Shown piece after piece: positions 33,541-41,854 of a stretch of 64,000 nt of DNA. The notes below the pieces were generated by a model, which saw nothing but the letters and a program-made list of their open reading frames with translations, was not told the origin of the DNA and made no database searches. This DNA comes from Flavobacterium sp. 270 (GTDB lineage Bacteria > Bacteroidota > Bacteroidia > Flavobacteriales > Flavobacteriaceae), in the NCBI RefSeq assembly GCF_004368785.1, contig NZ_SODM01000001.1, positions 1,178,001 to 1,242,000 of the forward strand, read 5' to 3'. The first letter of the stretch is position 1, and each line of letters opens with the position of its first letter. The position numbers and the translations under genes are program-made.

Positions 33541-35055
33541 ATGAGAAAGAAATTCTTTATTTACGGATTCTTATTGTTTCTAATTGTTCTCGCAGTTTAC
33601 CTTTACACAAAACGAGGATTTTTGCTCGTAATTATTCTACCAATCTTATTGGTTGTTGGTATTTACAACGCAACTCAGACCAAACATGCCATTTTGCGAA
33701 ATTTCCCTGTTTTAGGGTATTTCAGATATCTATTTGAAATGATTGCGCCAGAAATTCAGCAGTATTTTATTGAAAGATCTACTGATGGAAAACCTTTCTC
33801 TAGAAATCAGCGTTCTATGGTGTATCAAAGAGCCAAAAACATCGATTCGAGCACGCCTTTTGGAACACAGCAAAATCTTAATCACGATAGTTACGAAGGA
33901 ATCAAACATTCTATATTTCCTGCAAAAGTCAATGAAGAATTACCGCGAGTATTAGTTGGCGGAAAAGATTGTAAACAACCTTATTTAGCTTCTCTATTTA
34001 ACGTTTCGGCGATGAGTTTTGGTTCGTTGAGCGAAAATGCAGTTCGTGCTATAAATAATGGTGCAAAAAAAGGAAATTTCTATCAAAATACTGGAGAAGG
34101 TGGTTTAACTGAATTTCATCTTGCTGGCGGCGGCGATATTACCTGGCAGATTGGTACAGGATATTTTGGATGCCGTGATGCTCAAGGAAATTTCAGCCCT
34201 GAAAAATTTACTGAAAAGGCCAATCTTCCGAACGTGAAGATGATTGAAATTAAACTTTCGCAAGGTGCAAAACCGGGTCACGGAGGTGTACTTCCAGCCG
34301 CAAAAAATACTGAGTTTATCGCTAAGATAAGAGGCGTTGAACCACATACAATGATTCTTTCTCCTCCAGGACACAGTGCATTTTCAGATAGCAAAGGACT
34401 TATTACTTTTATTGCGCAATTGCGTGAATTATCAAACGGGAAACCTATTGGTTTTAAATTATGTATTGGTAATACAGCAGAATTTGAAGCTATCTGCCAC
34501 GAAATGATTGCTGCTGATATTTATCCGGATTTTATCACTGTAGATGGTGCCGAAGGAGGAACTGGCGCTGCGCCTTTAGAATTTGCCGATGGTGTGGGAA
34601 TGCCATTTGAGCCTGCTTTGATTTTTGTAAACAAAACTTTGATAGGGTTAAATATCCGCGATAAAATACGCATTATAGGAAGCGGAAAAATTATTTCTGG
34701 TTATTCTATTCTTCACGCTGTGGCATTAGGCGCTGATATGTGTAACAGCGCACGTGGTTTTATGTTTTCGCTGGGATGCATACAAGCGTTGCGTTGTCAT
34801 AATAACGAATGTCCAACGGGAGTTGCGACTCAAAACAAAATGCTAATGAAAGGTTTGGTTGTAACCGATAAATCAGATCGCGTATATCACTTTCATAAAA
34901 ACACACTGCATGCCGCTAATGAACTTTTGGCAGCTGCAGGCAAGAAAAGTTTCTCAGACGTTGATATCAATATCTTTATGCGTGGTGACGAATTTGCTAA
35001 TTTATCAGATTCTTATTTTCCTGATAACTTAACCAATGTAACCAAACAACATTAA
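33541..35055 (+). CDS. FMN-binding glutamate synthase family protein (membrane-anchored)
   Basis: A 504-residue protein with two N-terminal hydrophobic helices (about 5-22 and 27-43), then a glutamate synthase central/FMN-binding TIM barrel (about 125-480). Signatures: AMSFGSLSENAVRAINNGA, GEGGLTEFHLAGGGD, KPGHGGVLPA, TVDGAEGGTGAAPLEF and the Cys cluster around CHNNECPTGVATQ that holds an Fe-S cluster in glutamate synthases. There is no amidotransferase domain, so it is not a full GltB; it belongs to the stand-alone GlxD-like class whose reaction is not established. It starts 38 bp after the NYN gene. A terminator follows at 35061-35095. Confidence 0.88.
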   Translation: MRKKFFIYGFLLFLIVLAVYLYTKRGFLLVIILPILLVVGIYNATQTKHAILRNFPVLGYFRYLFEMIAPEIQQYFIERSTDGKPFSRNQRSMVYQRAKNIDSSTPFGTQQNLNHDSYEGIKHSIFPAKVNEELPRVLVGGKDCKQPYLASLFNVSAMSFGSLSENAVRAINNGAKKGNFYQNTGEGGLTEFHLAGGGDITWQIGTGYFGCRDAQGNFSPEKFTEKANLPNVKMIEIKLSQGAKPGHGGVLPAAKNTEFIAKIRGVEPHTMILSPPGHSAFSDSKGLITFIAQLRELSNGKPIGFKLCIGNTAEFEAICHEMIAADIYPDFITVDGAEGGTGAAPLEFADGVGMPFEPALIFVNKTLIGLNIRDKIRIIGSGKIISGYSILHAVALGADMCNSARGFMFSLGCIQALRCHNNECPTGVATQNKMLMKGLVVTDKSDRVYHFHKNTLHAANELLAAAGKKSFSDVDINIFMRGDEFANLSDSYFPDNLTNVTKQH

Positions 35056-35060
35056 AAGTA

Positions 35061-35095
35061 AAAAAGCCTCTTCGCAATTGCAAAGAGGCTTTTTT
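35061..35095. terminator. Bidirectional terminator
   Basis: Arms AAAAAGCCTCTT (35061-35072) and AAGAGGCTTTTT (35083-35094), 10-nt loop with an inner GCAATTGC. It lies between the convergent glutamate synthase-like gene and the 144-residue lipoprotein gene. Confidence 0.85.
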
Positions 35096-35112
35096 AATAT
35101 CTGTTTACCTAA

Positions 35113-35547
35113 TTAAAGTTTAGCAGCTACTTTTTTATCAGAATCATCTTTTTCTAAAACTGCCAGTTCTTCTTTATCTACTAATTGCTTAGCCAGAATA
35201 AAGTTATTATACGCTAAAAAATATACATCAAAAGACACTCCCTCGTTTATTAAGTCTGCAGAAATTTGGTTGTTTTTAATCATTTCTTTTAACAGCGCCG
35301 GAAACGATTCTTTGTATGCTAATTTGTTTGCATCGTTTTCTTCCAGATTAGTTTCAATTCTAATTTCAATTCTATTGTCATTCAAAAATGCTTTTGCACT
35401 TGTACTGGTAATACCACTACCTTTTATTGAAGACGAATTATTGTAATTACTTACATGTTCCTGAATTTTCTGTTTGGTGTTTTTACAACTTACCAACAAC
35501 AGTACAACAGCAAAAGCAAATGCGATTTGGGTAATTTTTTTAATCAT
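35113..35547 (-). CDS. Small lipoprotein, tandem paralogue A (144 aa)
   Basis: A 144-residue SPII lipoprotein (LLVSC, lipid Cys21, then KNTKQK). The rest is mixed alpha/beta with a conserved core: IEIRIETNLEENDANKLAYKESFPALLKEM (split by variable loops), then GVSFDVYFLAYNN. It is clearly paralogous to the protein at 35789-36193, which shares KNTKQK, NLEQNEANK and GVQFDAYFLAND. It has its own full promoter at 35579-35609. Function unknown; basic residues after Cys suggest periplasmic orientation. Confidence 0.82.
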   Translation of the reverse strand: MIKKITQIAFAFAVVLLLVSCKNTKQKIQEHVSNYNNSSSIKGSGITSTSAKAFLNDNRIEIRIETNLEENDANKLAYKESFPALLKEMIKNNQISADLINEGVSFDVYFLAYNNFILAKQLVDKEELAVLEKDDSDKKVAAKL

Positions 35548-35578
35548 AATTTTTTGGTTTATTAGTTAATTTTTAACT

Positions 35579-35609
35579 CAAACATAATAAACTTTTCACA
35601 CAAAAGCAA
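35579..35609 (-). promoter_or_regulatory. Promoter of lipoprotein A
   Basis: On the minus strand: TTG (35609-35607), 20-nt spacer, TATGTTTG (35586-35579). Good match to TTG-N17-23-TAnnTTTG. Confidence 0.6.
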
Positions 35610-35788
35610 TATTCCGTTACAAAAAATACAAATGTAATTATTTGACTACAAATTAATTACGCTTAAATTTAATTGTAAAATATTAAGCCGCAAAAGCACA
35701 TTTTGTACTAAAAAATTAAAACTAAAAATACCGTAAAGTCTTTGCTATTCTACAAAATAGACTTTATACGAGAAACCCAAAATCAATG

Positions 35789-36193
35789 CTATTTCAACAA
35801 TTCAGGCAGTGTTTCATTATTGATTATTTCTTTAGAAAGAACCGTATTATCATTTGCTAAGAAATAGGCATCAAACTGAACGCCTTCTTTTACTACATCC
35901 TGCGGAATTTGATCACTATTAAGCATTCCTTTCAGCATTTTGCGAAATGATACTTCAGCAGCTGTTTTATTGGCTTCATTTTGCTCCAGATTAGTTTCAA
36001 ACCTAAGTTCAATTTTATTGTCATCTATATAACCTCTGGCAGTTGTCAGCGTTACATTTTCACCTTTAAAATTAGCTGCAGTACTATTGTAGGTCGTAAC
36101 ATATTCCTGCAGTTTTTGCTTCGTATTTTTACAGCTTGCCAGCATTACAACCAAAATAATGGCAAATGCTATTGGAGTGATTTTCTTCATCAT
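35789..36193 (-). CDS. Small lipoprotein, tandem paralogue B (134 aa)
   Basis: A 134-residue SPII lipoprotein (MLASC, lipid Cys21, then KNTKQK), paralogue of the 144-residue gene 240 bp downstream. Two start codons in a row (ATGATG) are present; the second gives MKKITPIAF. It begins 12 bp after the GH88 gene, so it is probably read from the GH88 promoter, unlike paralogue A. Function unknown. Confidence 0.82.
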   Translation of the reverse strand: MMKKITPIAFAIILVVMLASCKNTKQKLQEYVTTYNSTAANFKGENVTLTTARGYIDDNKIELRFETNLEQNEANKTAAEVSFRKMLKGMLNSDQIPQDVVKEGVQFDAYFLANDNTVLSKEIINNETLPELLK

Positions 36194-36205
36194 GATTTCT
36201 AATTT

Positions 36206-37399
36206 TTATTTTAGTTTTTGAAGTCTTAACAATGCTTCCAAATAATAATAATCTGCATAATTGATAGAACAGTCAATTTCGCTTCCTGCAGGTTTATGAC
36301 CTGTTGAATGAAGTAAAAATGCCGAATTTACATCGTGGCTTTGGTATTGATCTGATAACGAAACAATCATCTTTTTAGATTTTGTCAGATATTCGTTTTT
36401 CAGGTTTTTATCTTTTGTATAAGAACTCAATTCCATAAGTGCCGAAGATACAATTGCTGCAGCAGAAGCATCTCTTGGCGCATTTGGAATATCAGGAGCA
36501 TTAAAATCCCAATACGGAATTAAATCTTCAGTTGTTAATCGATCTAAATATACACGAGCTAGTTTATGGGCAAAATCTAAGAATTTAGGATCTTTAGTTT
36601 CTCTGTATGTCATTGTAAAACCGTAAATAGCCCAAGCCTGTCCGCGCGCCCACATACTGTCGTCACTATATCCTTGTGCTGTTCTTCCTTTTATTTTTTT
36701 CCCTGTTTCATAATCATAAATGATAACATGATAAGATGTGTTATCTGGTCTAAAATGATTTGCCATTGTTGTTTCAGCATGTTTTACAGCAATATCATAT
36801 AATTTTTTACTTCCTCCATTTTTAGAAGCCCAAAACAACAGCTCCAAATTCATCATATTATCAATAATAGTATTATGACCACCCATTTTATTATGAGGCC
36901 AAGACTGAATTGTTCCTACTTTTGGATTAAAAAGTGTCGCCAAAGTGTCGGCAGTTTTCAAAATGATTTCTTTGTATTCTTTGTTTTTAGTTAAACGATA
37001 TCCGTTTCCAAAACTATTGAAAACCTGAAAACCTAAATCATGGTCGCCGGCTTTGCTCACAGATAAAGGCGTCAAAAATCGGCTGAATTTATCGGCTTCT
37101 TTTTCCCATTTTTTATCTCCCGTAGCTTGATATAAATACCACAACTCTCCAGGCCAAAATCCGCTGGTCCAATCTTTATAACCAACAAATTTCCATTCGT
37201 TGCTTCCATTCGGAACCGTTCTTGGTGAAGTTCCGTCATTCGGAATTACTTTTAACGTTTTTGAAGCTTGTACTGCACAATATTCTAATTGCTTTTTGAC
37301 ATCAAATGATTTTGTTTCGCCTTTTTTCTGCGAATAACCAACGGTTACAGAAATCAGAAGCGCTGTTAATAAAGAAGGAAATTTTGGTTTGAGATTCAT
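36206..37399 (-). CDS. GH88 family unsaturated glucuronyl hydrolase
   Basis: A 397-residue (alpha/alpha)6-barrel protein with signal peptide (about 1-23, ending VGYSQ). GH88 enzymes remove unsaturated uronic acid from the non-reducing end of oligosaccharides made by polysaccharide lyases. Landmarks: WTSGFWPGELWYLY, HDLGFQVFNSFG, IIDNMMNLELLFWA (Asp of the catalytic site) and SMWARGQAWAIYGF. It acts in the periplasm. No lyase or SusCD pair is adjacent, so its substrate source is elsewhere in the genome. Followed closely by lipoprotein B. Confidence 0.92.
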   Translation of the reverse strand: MNLKPKFPSLLTALLISVTVGYSQKKGETKSFDVKKQLEYCAVQASKTLKVIPNDGTSPRTVPNGSNEWKFVGYKDWTSGFWPGELWYLYQATGDKKWEKEADKFSRFLTPLSVSKAGDHDLGFQVFNSFGNGYRLTKNKEYKEIILKTADTLATLFNPKVGTIQSWPHNKMGGHNTIIDNMMNLELLFWASKNGGSKKLYDIAVKHAETTMANHFRPDNTSYHVIIYDYETGKKIKGRTAQGYSDDSMWARGQAWAIYGFTMTYRETKDPKFLDFAHKLARVYLDRLTTEDLIPYWDFNAPDIPNAPRDASAAAIVSSALMELSSYTKDKNLKNEYLTKSKKMIVSLSDQYQSHDVNSAFLLHSTGHKPAGSEIDCSINYADYYYLEALLRLQKLK

Positions 37400-37515
37400 A
37401 GTAGTAGTTTTTTTTTTAGAACGCTAAATTTATAAAAATTACAAGCAGCATTCAAGAAATAAAAATCATTAGTCTTTTAGACCCACCAAATTCGTACTAT
37501 TTTGCACTCTTTTTA

Positions 37516-37523
37516 TATCTTTG
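37516..37523 (+). promoter_or_regulatory. -7 promoter element of the DUF2809-rdgB unit
   Basis: TATCTTTG, exact TAnnTTTG match, 32 bp upstream of the TTG start at 37555. Confidence 0.5.
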
Positions 37524-37554
37524 TTAGGTAACAACAAAAGATATTTACTACAAC

Positions 37555-37950
37555 TTGGGCAAATCCAGAATCTACTACACCCTCCTATTACTTTTAGTAA
37601 TCTGTCTTGGAATTCTTTCCAGAAAAATTTCGATAGTACCGCTTTGCTGCGGTGATATTCTTTACGCAGTAATGATGTATATCTTAATTAGAATTGTATT
37701 TATAACTAAAAACGCATTTCAAATTGGCATTATTGCTTTACTCATTTGCTACGGAATTGAATTCTTGCAGCTTTATCAGGCTGATTGGATTGTCGCACTT
37801 AGAAATACCCTTTTTGGACGATATGTTTTAGGTCAGGGATTTTTATGGAGCGATATTTTAGCTTACACTTTTGGAATTGCTATTGCTTTTATACTCGAAA
37901 AAATTACTTTAAAATATTATAATTATGAATCTGGTTTTCGCATCAAATAA
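37555..37950 (+). CDS. DUF2809 family membrane protein
   Basis: A 131-residue protein with four hydrophobic segments (about 7-22, 33-50, 56-72 and 100-120) and the QLYQADWIVALRNTLFGRYVLG loop typical of DUF2809. It begins with TTG 37555; no upstream ATG exists between the -7 box and this point, and the first in-frame ATG would delete a membrane segment. Its 3' end overlaps rdgB by 26 bp, so the two are co-transcribed. Function unknown. Confidence 0.82.
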   Translation: MGKSRIYYTLLLLLVICLGILSRKISIVPLCCGDILYAVMMYILIRIVFITKNAFQIGIIALLICYGIEFLQLYQADWIVALRNTLFGRYVLGQGFLWSDILAYTFGIAIAFILEKITLKYYNYESGFRIK

Positions 37951-38503
37951 TAAAAACAAAATCAAGGAAATACAAAGTATTCTTCCTGAAACTATTAAAA
38001 TCTTAAGTCTTGAAGAAATCGGCTGTCATGAAGATATTCCGGAAACTGCCGACACGATTGAAGGAAATGCGATCTTAAAAGCTGATCATGTAACGCAAAA
38101 ATACGGTTACGACTGTTTTGCCGACGACACTGGCTTAGAAGTTGAGGCGTTAAACGGCGAACCTGGTGTTTATTCTGCCCGATATGCGGGCGAACAGCGC
38201 AGTGCAGATGACAACATGAATAAACTTTTAGACGGCTTGGCAGATAAATCAAATCGCAGTGCAAAGTTTAAGACCGTTATCGCTTTAAATTTAAATGGAG
38301 AACAACATCTTTTTACGGGAATTGCAAAAGGACAAATTACACTGCAGAAAACAGGAAATCAAGGTTTTGGATATGATCCGATTTTTCAGCCGGAAAACTT
38401 TACGGAAACTTTTGCTGAATTACCTCTGGAAACGAAGAATAAAATTGGCCACCGTGGAAAAGCTACTCAGCAACTAATTGATTTTCTGAACGCAGCAAAA
38501 TAA
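37925..38503 (+). CDS. rdgB: Non-canonical purine NTP pyrophosphatase (RdgB/HAM1)
   Basis: A 192-residue cytoplasmic enzyme that hydrolyses dITP, XTP and related damaged nucleotides to monophosphates, keeping them out of DNA. Family motifs: FASNNKNKIKEI (residues 4-15), FADDTGLEVEAL, GVYSARYAG and the GFGYDPIF nucleotide-binding segment, with a C-terminal SHRGKA-like GHRGKAT. Normal length. It overlaps the DUF2809 gene by 26 bp. Confidence 0.95.
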   Translation: MNLVFASNNKNKIKEIQSILPETIKILSLEEIGCHEDIPETADTIEGNAILKADHVTQKYGYDCFADDTGLEVEALNGEPGVYSARYAGEQRSADDNMNKLLDGLADKSNRSAKFKTVIALNLNGEQHLFTGIAKGQITLQKTGNQGFGYDPIFQPENFTETFAELPLETKNKIGHRGKATQQLIDFLNAAK

Positions 38504-38678
38504 TTGTTTAAAATACAACATTTTAATAGCGAAAAATTAAATTTCACGACGTGTTTTTTTGACATTTTAGTTGACAGCTTCAAAAAATGATTTTACGATT
38601 ACCATAACTTTTTGATAATCAAATCATAACAAAAACACAATTCTTAAAATTGCATTAGTTTATATGAATAATTAACAG

Positions 38679-38686
38679 TAATTTTG
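38679..38686 (+). promoter_or_regulatory. -7 promoter element of the DEAD-box helicase gene
   Basis: TAATTTTG, exact TAnnTTTG match, ending 21 bp before ATG 38708. It overlaps the TTG at 38684 and so rules it out as a start. Confidence 0.55.
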
Positions 38687-38707
38687 CACCCTATTTTAAA
38701 TACACAT

Positions 38708-40618
38708 ATGAATAAATTTGAACAATTAGGATTGAATGAATCGTTACTGAAGGCGATTTTAGATCTAGGATTTGAAAATCCGTCAGAGGTACAGGAAAAG
38801 GCGATTCCCCTATTATTGGAAAAAGACACAGATATGGTTGCGTTGGCTCAGACAGGGACAGGGAAAACGGCAGCTTTCGGTTTTCCGCTAATTCAAAAAA
38901 TTGATGCTGACAATAGAAACACACAAGCATTAGTTTTATCGCCAACACGAGAACTTTGTTTACAGATTACCAACGAACTTAAAAACTACTCAAAATACGA
39001 AAAAGGTATTAATGTGGTAGCAGTTTACGGCGGGGCTAGTATTACAGAGCAAGCCAGAGAAATTAAAAGAGGGGCACAAATTATTGTGGCTACTCCGGGA
39101 AGAATGCAAGACATGATTAACAGAGGTTTAGTAAACATTAAAAACATAGATTACTGTGTTCTTGATGAGGCTGACGAAATGTTAAACATGGGATTTTATG
39201 AGGATATCGTATCTATTTTATCTGATACTCCTGACGAAAAAAGTACATGGTTGTTCTCTGCAACTATGCCACAAGAGGTTGCCAGAATTGCAAAACAATT
39301 CATGAGCGAGCCTGTAGAAATTACTGTAGGAACAAAAAATTCTGGTTCTGCAACAGTTTCTCACGAATTTTACTTAGTGAATGCACGTGACCGTTACGAA
39401 GCTCTAAAACGTATCGCCGATGCGAATCCGGATATTTTCTCTGTAGTTTTCTGTAGAACAAAACGTGATACACAAGCTGTAGCTGAAAAATTAATAGAAG
39501 ATGGATACAGCGCTGCTGCGTTGCACGGAGATTTATCTCAGGCACAACGTGATGGTGTAATGAAATCTTTCCGTGGAAGACAAATTCAGATGCTTGTTGC
39601 TACTGACGTTGCTGCACGTGGAATTGACGTTGATAATATTACTCACGTAGTAAACTATCAATTACCTGACGAGATTGAAACTTACAATCACCGTTCTGGA
39701 CGTACTGGTAGAGCTGGAAGATTAGGAACTTCTATTGTAATTGTTACTAAAAGTGAATTACGTAAAATTTCTTCTATCGAAAGAATTATCAAACAAAAAT
39801 TCGAAGAAAAAGCAATTCCATCTGGAATCGAAATCTGCGAAATTCAATTATTACACTTAGCTACAAAAATTAAAGATACAGAAGTTGATCACGAAATTGA
39901 CAACTACTTACCAGCTATCAACAATGTTCTTGAAGGTTTATCTAAAGAAGAATTGATTAAAAAAATGGTATCTGTAGAATTTAACCGTTTCATTGCTTAC
40001 TACAAAAAGAACAGAGATATTTCATCTCAATCTTCTGGAGAAAGACGTGAAAGAAATGATTCTGAGCCAAGAGAATTCAATAATAACGGAGCAGTTCGTT
40101 ATTTTGTAAACATCGGTTCTAGAGACAATTTCGATTGGATGTCGCTTAAAGATTATTTGAAAGAAACATTAGACTTAGGTCGTGATGATGTTTTCAAGGT
40201 TGACGTAAAAGAAGGTTTCTCTTTCTTTAACACTGATCCTGAGCACACAGAAAAAGTTATGGAAGTATTAAACAACGTACAATTAGAAGGACGTCGTATT
40301 AATGTTGAAATTTCTAAAAATGACGGTGGCGGAAGACGTGACCATAACGGACGTTCTGGTGGTGGAAGAAGTTCTGGACCAAGAAGAGAAGGAAACTTTG
40401 CTCCAAGACGCGAAGGTTCTGGAGGCGGATTTAGAAGCGACAGAAACTCAGCTCCTAGAGAAGGTGGTTTCAGAAGCGACAGAAACTCATCTGCTCCAAA
40501 AAGAGAAGGTGGTTTTAGAAGTTCAGCTCCAAGAAGTGAAGGCGGTTCTGATAGAGCTCCAAGACGTTCTGAAAGCTTTGGTGATTCACCAAGACCAAGA
40601 AGACCAAGAAGAGATTAA
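38708..40618 (+). CDS. DEAD-box ATP-dependent RNA helicase with RNA-binding domain and Arg/Gly-rich tail
   Basis: A 636-residue protein from ATG 38708. Helicase core motifs: Q motif FENPSEVQEKAIP, motif I AQTGTGKT (47-54), DEAD (153-156), SAT, and HRSGRTGRAG. A DbpA-type RNA-binding domain occupies about 455-535 (RYFVNIGSRDNFDWMSLKDY). The last about 100 residues are low-complexity with repeated GGFRSDRNS and SAPRREG units, a typical RNA-binding, phase-separation-prone tail. It resembles CsdA/DeaD-type helicases acting in ribosome assembly and mRNA turnover, often cold-induced. The about 180-bp upstream region has no other gene. Confidence 0.94.
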   Translation: MNKFEQLGLNESLLKAILDLGFENPSEVQEKAIPLLLEKDTDMVALAQTGTGKTAAFGFPLIQKIDADNRNTQALVLSPTRELCLQITNELKNYSKYEKGINVVAVYGGASITEQAREIKRGAQIIVATPGRMQDMINRGLVNIKNIDYCVLDEADEMLNMGFYEDIVSILSDTPDEKSTWLFSATMPQEVARIAKQFMSEPVEITVGTKNSGSATVSHEFYLVNARDRYEALKRIADANPDIFSVVFCRTKRDTQAVAEKLIEDGYSAAALHGDLSQAQRDGVMKSFRGRQIQMLVATDVAARGIDVDNITHVVNYQLPDEIETYNHRSGRTGRAGRLGTSIVIVTKSELRKISSIERIIKQKFEEKAIPSGIEICEIQLLHLATKIKDTEVDHEIDNYLPAINNVLEGLSKEELIKKMVSVEFNRFIAYYKKNRDISSQSSGERRERNDSEPREFNNNGAVRYFVNIGSRDNFDWMSLKDYLKETLDLGRDDVFKVDVKEGFSFFNTDPEHTEKVMEVLNNVQLEGRRINVEISKNDGGGRRDHNGRSGGGRSSGPRREGNFAPRREGSGGGFRSDRNSAPREGGFRSDRNSSAPKREGGFRSSAPRSEGGSDRAPRRSESFGDSPRPRRPRRD

Positions 40619-40640
40619 TAATATTAATATCTTAAAATAT

Positions 40641-40683
40641 AAATCCCAAATTCCATATTTAATTGGAATTTGGGATTTTTTCT
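40641..40683 (+). terminator. Terminator of the helicase gene
   Basis: Perfect 15-bp inverted repeat (40641-40655 and 40664-40678), 8-nt loop, then a T run. Confidence 0.85.
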
Positions 40684-40791
40684 TATATCTAAGAATCTCA
40701 TCAGCACCTTTGTTAATTTTCTGATAATTATATTCGGAGACTGCGAAATATTTAATCTCGATTTACTACTTTTAGTGCTTTAAATCAGGAT

Positions 40792-41565
40792 ATGAAATAT
40801 TTCGCAGTTTTCTTTTTTATGCTATTCTCTACTATTGGCTTTGCGCAAGACACAGAGTCTACAGTTCCTCAAAGAGTTTCAGGTTATATTATTAACGATA
40901 ACAGTAAACAGCCTCTTTCTAATGTAAACGTCATTAATACAAATAAAGTACGTGGCGCAAAATCTGATGAAAAAGGATATTTCGAAATTGATGTGCAGGT
41001 AAATGACACATTGCACTTTTCTATTCTGGGTTTTCAATCTCTAAGAATCAGAGTTACAAATGACTGGATCAAAAATAAAGTAACCAGAATTCAGCTTACT
41101 GAAAAAGCTATTGCTTTGGAAGAAGTCGTGATTGCTCCATTTAGTTTAACCGGATATCTTGAAATTGACTCAAAATTAATTCCAACAAAAGAAAACTACC
41201 GTTATAGTATTTCAGGCCTTACACAAGGTTATGAAGCGGGAGAATATTCTCCAAATGCTTTCGGAAAAGTATTAGGATCAATCTTTAATCCTGCCGATAT
41301 GCTTTATAATTTCTTCGGAAAAAATGGAAAAGAGCTCAAGAAACTGAAGGAAATGAAAAAAGATGATACAGTTCGAAATCTTTTAGAATCAAAATACGAT
41401 CGTGAAACTGTTTCTGTTTTATTAGGCGTAAGCAAGGACGAAATTCCCGAAATTATGCATCGATGTAACTATTCTGATTCTTTTATCCAGACAGCAAACG
41501 ATTTGCAAATTATGGATGCCATAAGTGCTTGTTACGAGCAGTATAAAGTCTTAAAACGAAATTAA
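40792..41565 (+). CDS. Exported protein with carboxypeptidase-like regulatory domain
   Basis: A 257-residue protein with signal peptide (1-18, ending GFAQ) and a CarboxypepD_reg-like domain at about 25-105 (VSGYIINDNSKQPLSNVNV through LHFSILGFQSL). The domain ends with LEEVVIAPF, resembling the TonB-box junction of SusC proteins, but no plug or barrel follows. The C-terminal half (about 115-257) is helical and of unknown function. Probably periplasmic. A hairpin terminator follows at 41583-41612. Confidence 0.83.
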   Translation: MKYFAVFFFMLFSTIGFAQDTESTVPQRVSGYIINDNSKQPLSNVNVINTNKVRGAKSDEKGYFEIDVQVNDTLHFSILGFQSLRIRVTNDWIKNKVTRIQLTEKAIALEEVVIAPFSLTGYLEIDSKLIPTKENYRYSISGLTQGYEAGEYSPNAFGKVLGSIFNPADMLYNFFGKNGKELKKLKEMKKDDTVRNLLESKYDRETVSVLLGVSKDEIPEIMHRCNYSDSFIQTANDLQIMDAISACYEQYKVLKRN

Positions 41566-41582
41566 ATTTTTACTATAATATC

Positions 41583-41612
41583 AATCCTCAATTTACAATT
41601 GGGGATTTTTTT
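41583..41612 (+). terminator. Terminator after the carboxypeptidase-regulatory-domain gene
   Basis: 11-bp arms (41583-41593 and 41597-41607, one G-U pair) followed by a T run. Confidence 0.75.
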
Positions 41613-41689
41613 TGAAATATAATTCCTAAAATTCAGAATATTATATAAATTTACTTTAATAAAATTGAACCAATTAAAATTTCAAAGCT

Positions 41690-41800
41690 ATGTCAAAAGG
41701 TCAAGACGCCAAAAAAACGGTAAAAAAAGAACCGCTTAAAACGGCTAAAGAAAAGAAAGAAGAAAAAAGGGATAAGAAGAATAACCCTAAAAGAGACTAA
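41690..41800 (+). CDS. Very small lysine-rich protein (36 aa)
   Basis: A 36-codon frame, ATG to TAA, beginning MSKGQDAKKTVKKEP and ending DKKNNPKRD. Nearly half the residues are Lys or Arg; there is no hydrophobic segment. It lies alone between a terminator and a second hairpin, which is the layout of a separate small gene. It could be nucleic-acid binding by charge; that is inference only. Confidence 0.6.
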   Translation: MSKGQDAKKTVKKEPLKTAKEKKEEKRDKKNNPKRD

Positions 41801-41806
41801 AGAATT

Positions 41807-41845
41807 CAGTCGCAGTTTTCAGTTTGCAACTGAGAACTGCGACTG
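41807..41845. terminator. Hairpin between the small basic gene and pepD
   Basis: 18-bp arms (41807-41824 and 41828-41845, one G-U pair) with a 3-nt loop, between convergent genes. No strong T run, so termination may be imperfect. Confidence 0.6.
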
Positions 41846-41854
41846 TAAACTAAA

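Noticed and set aside
36206..37399. GH88 gene as part of a polysaccharide utilisation locus
   Set aside because: No lyase, SusC or SusD is adjacent; neighbours are small lipoproteins and housekeeping genes, so a locus here cannot be supported.
40302..40590. Possible tandem DNA repeat in the helicase 3' region
   Set aside because: The repetition is the coding of the GGFRSDRNS/APRREG tail, explained by the protein.
40302..40724. 140-codon frame overlapping the helicase tail
   Set aside because: Out-of-frame reading of the Arg/Gly-repeat coding region, giving a repetitive Leu/Val/Glu-rich sequence.
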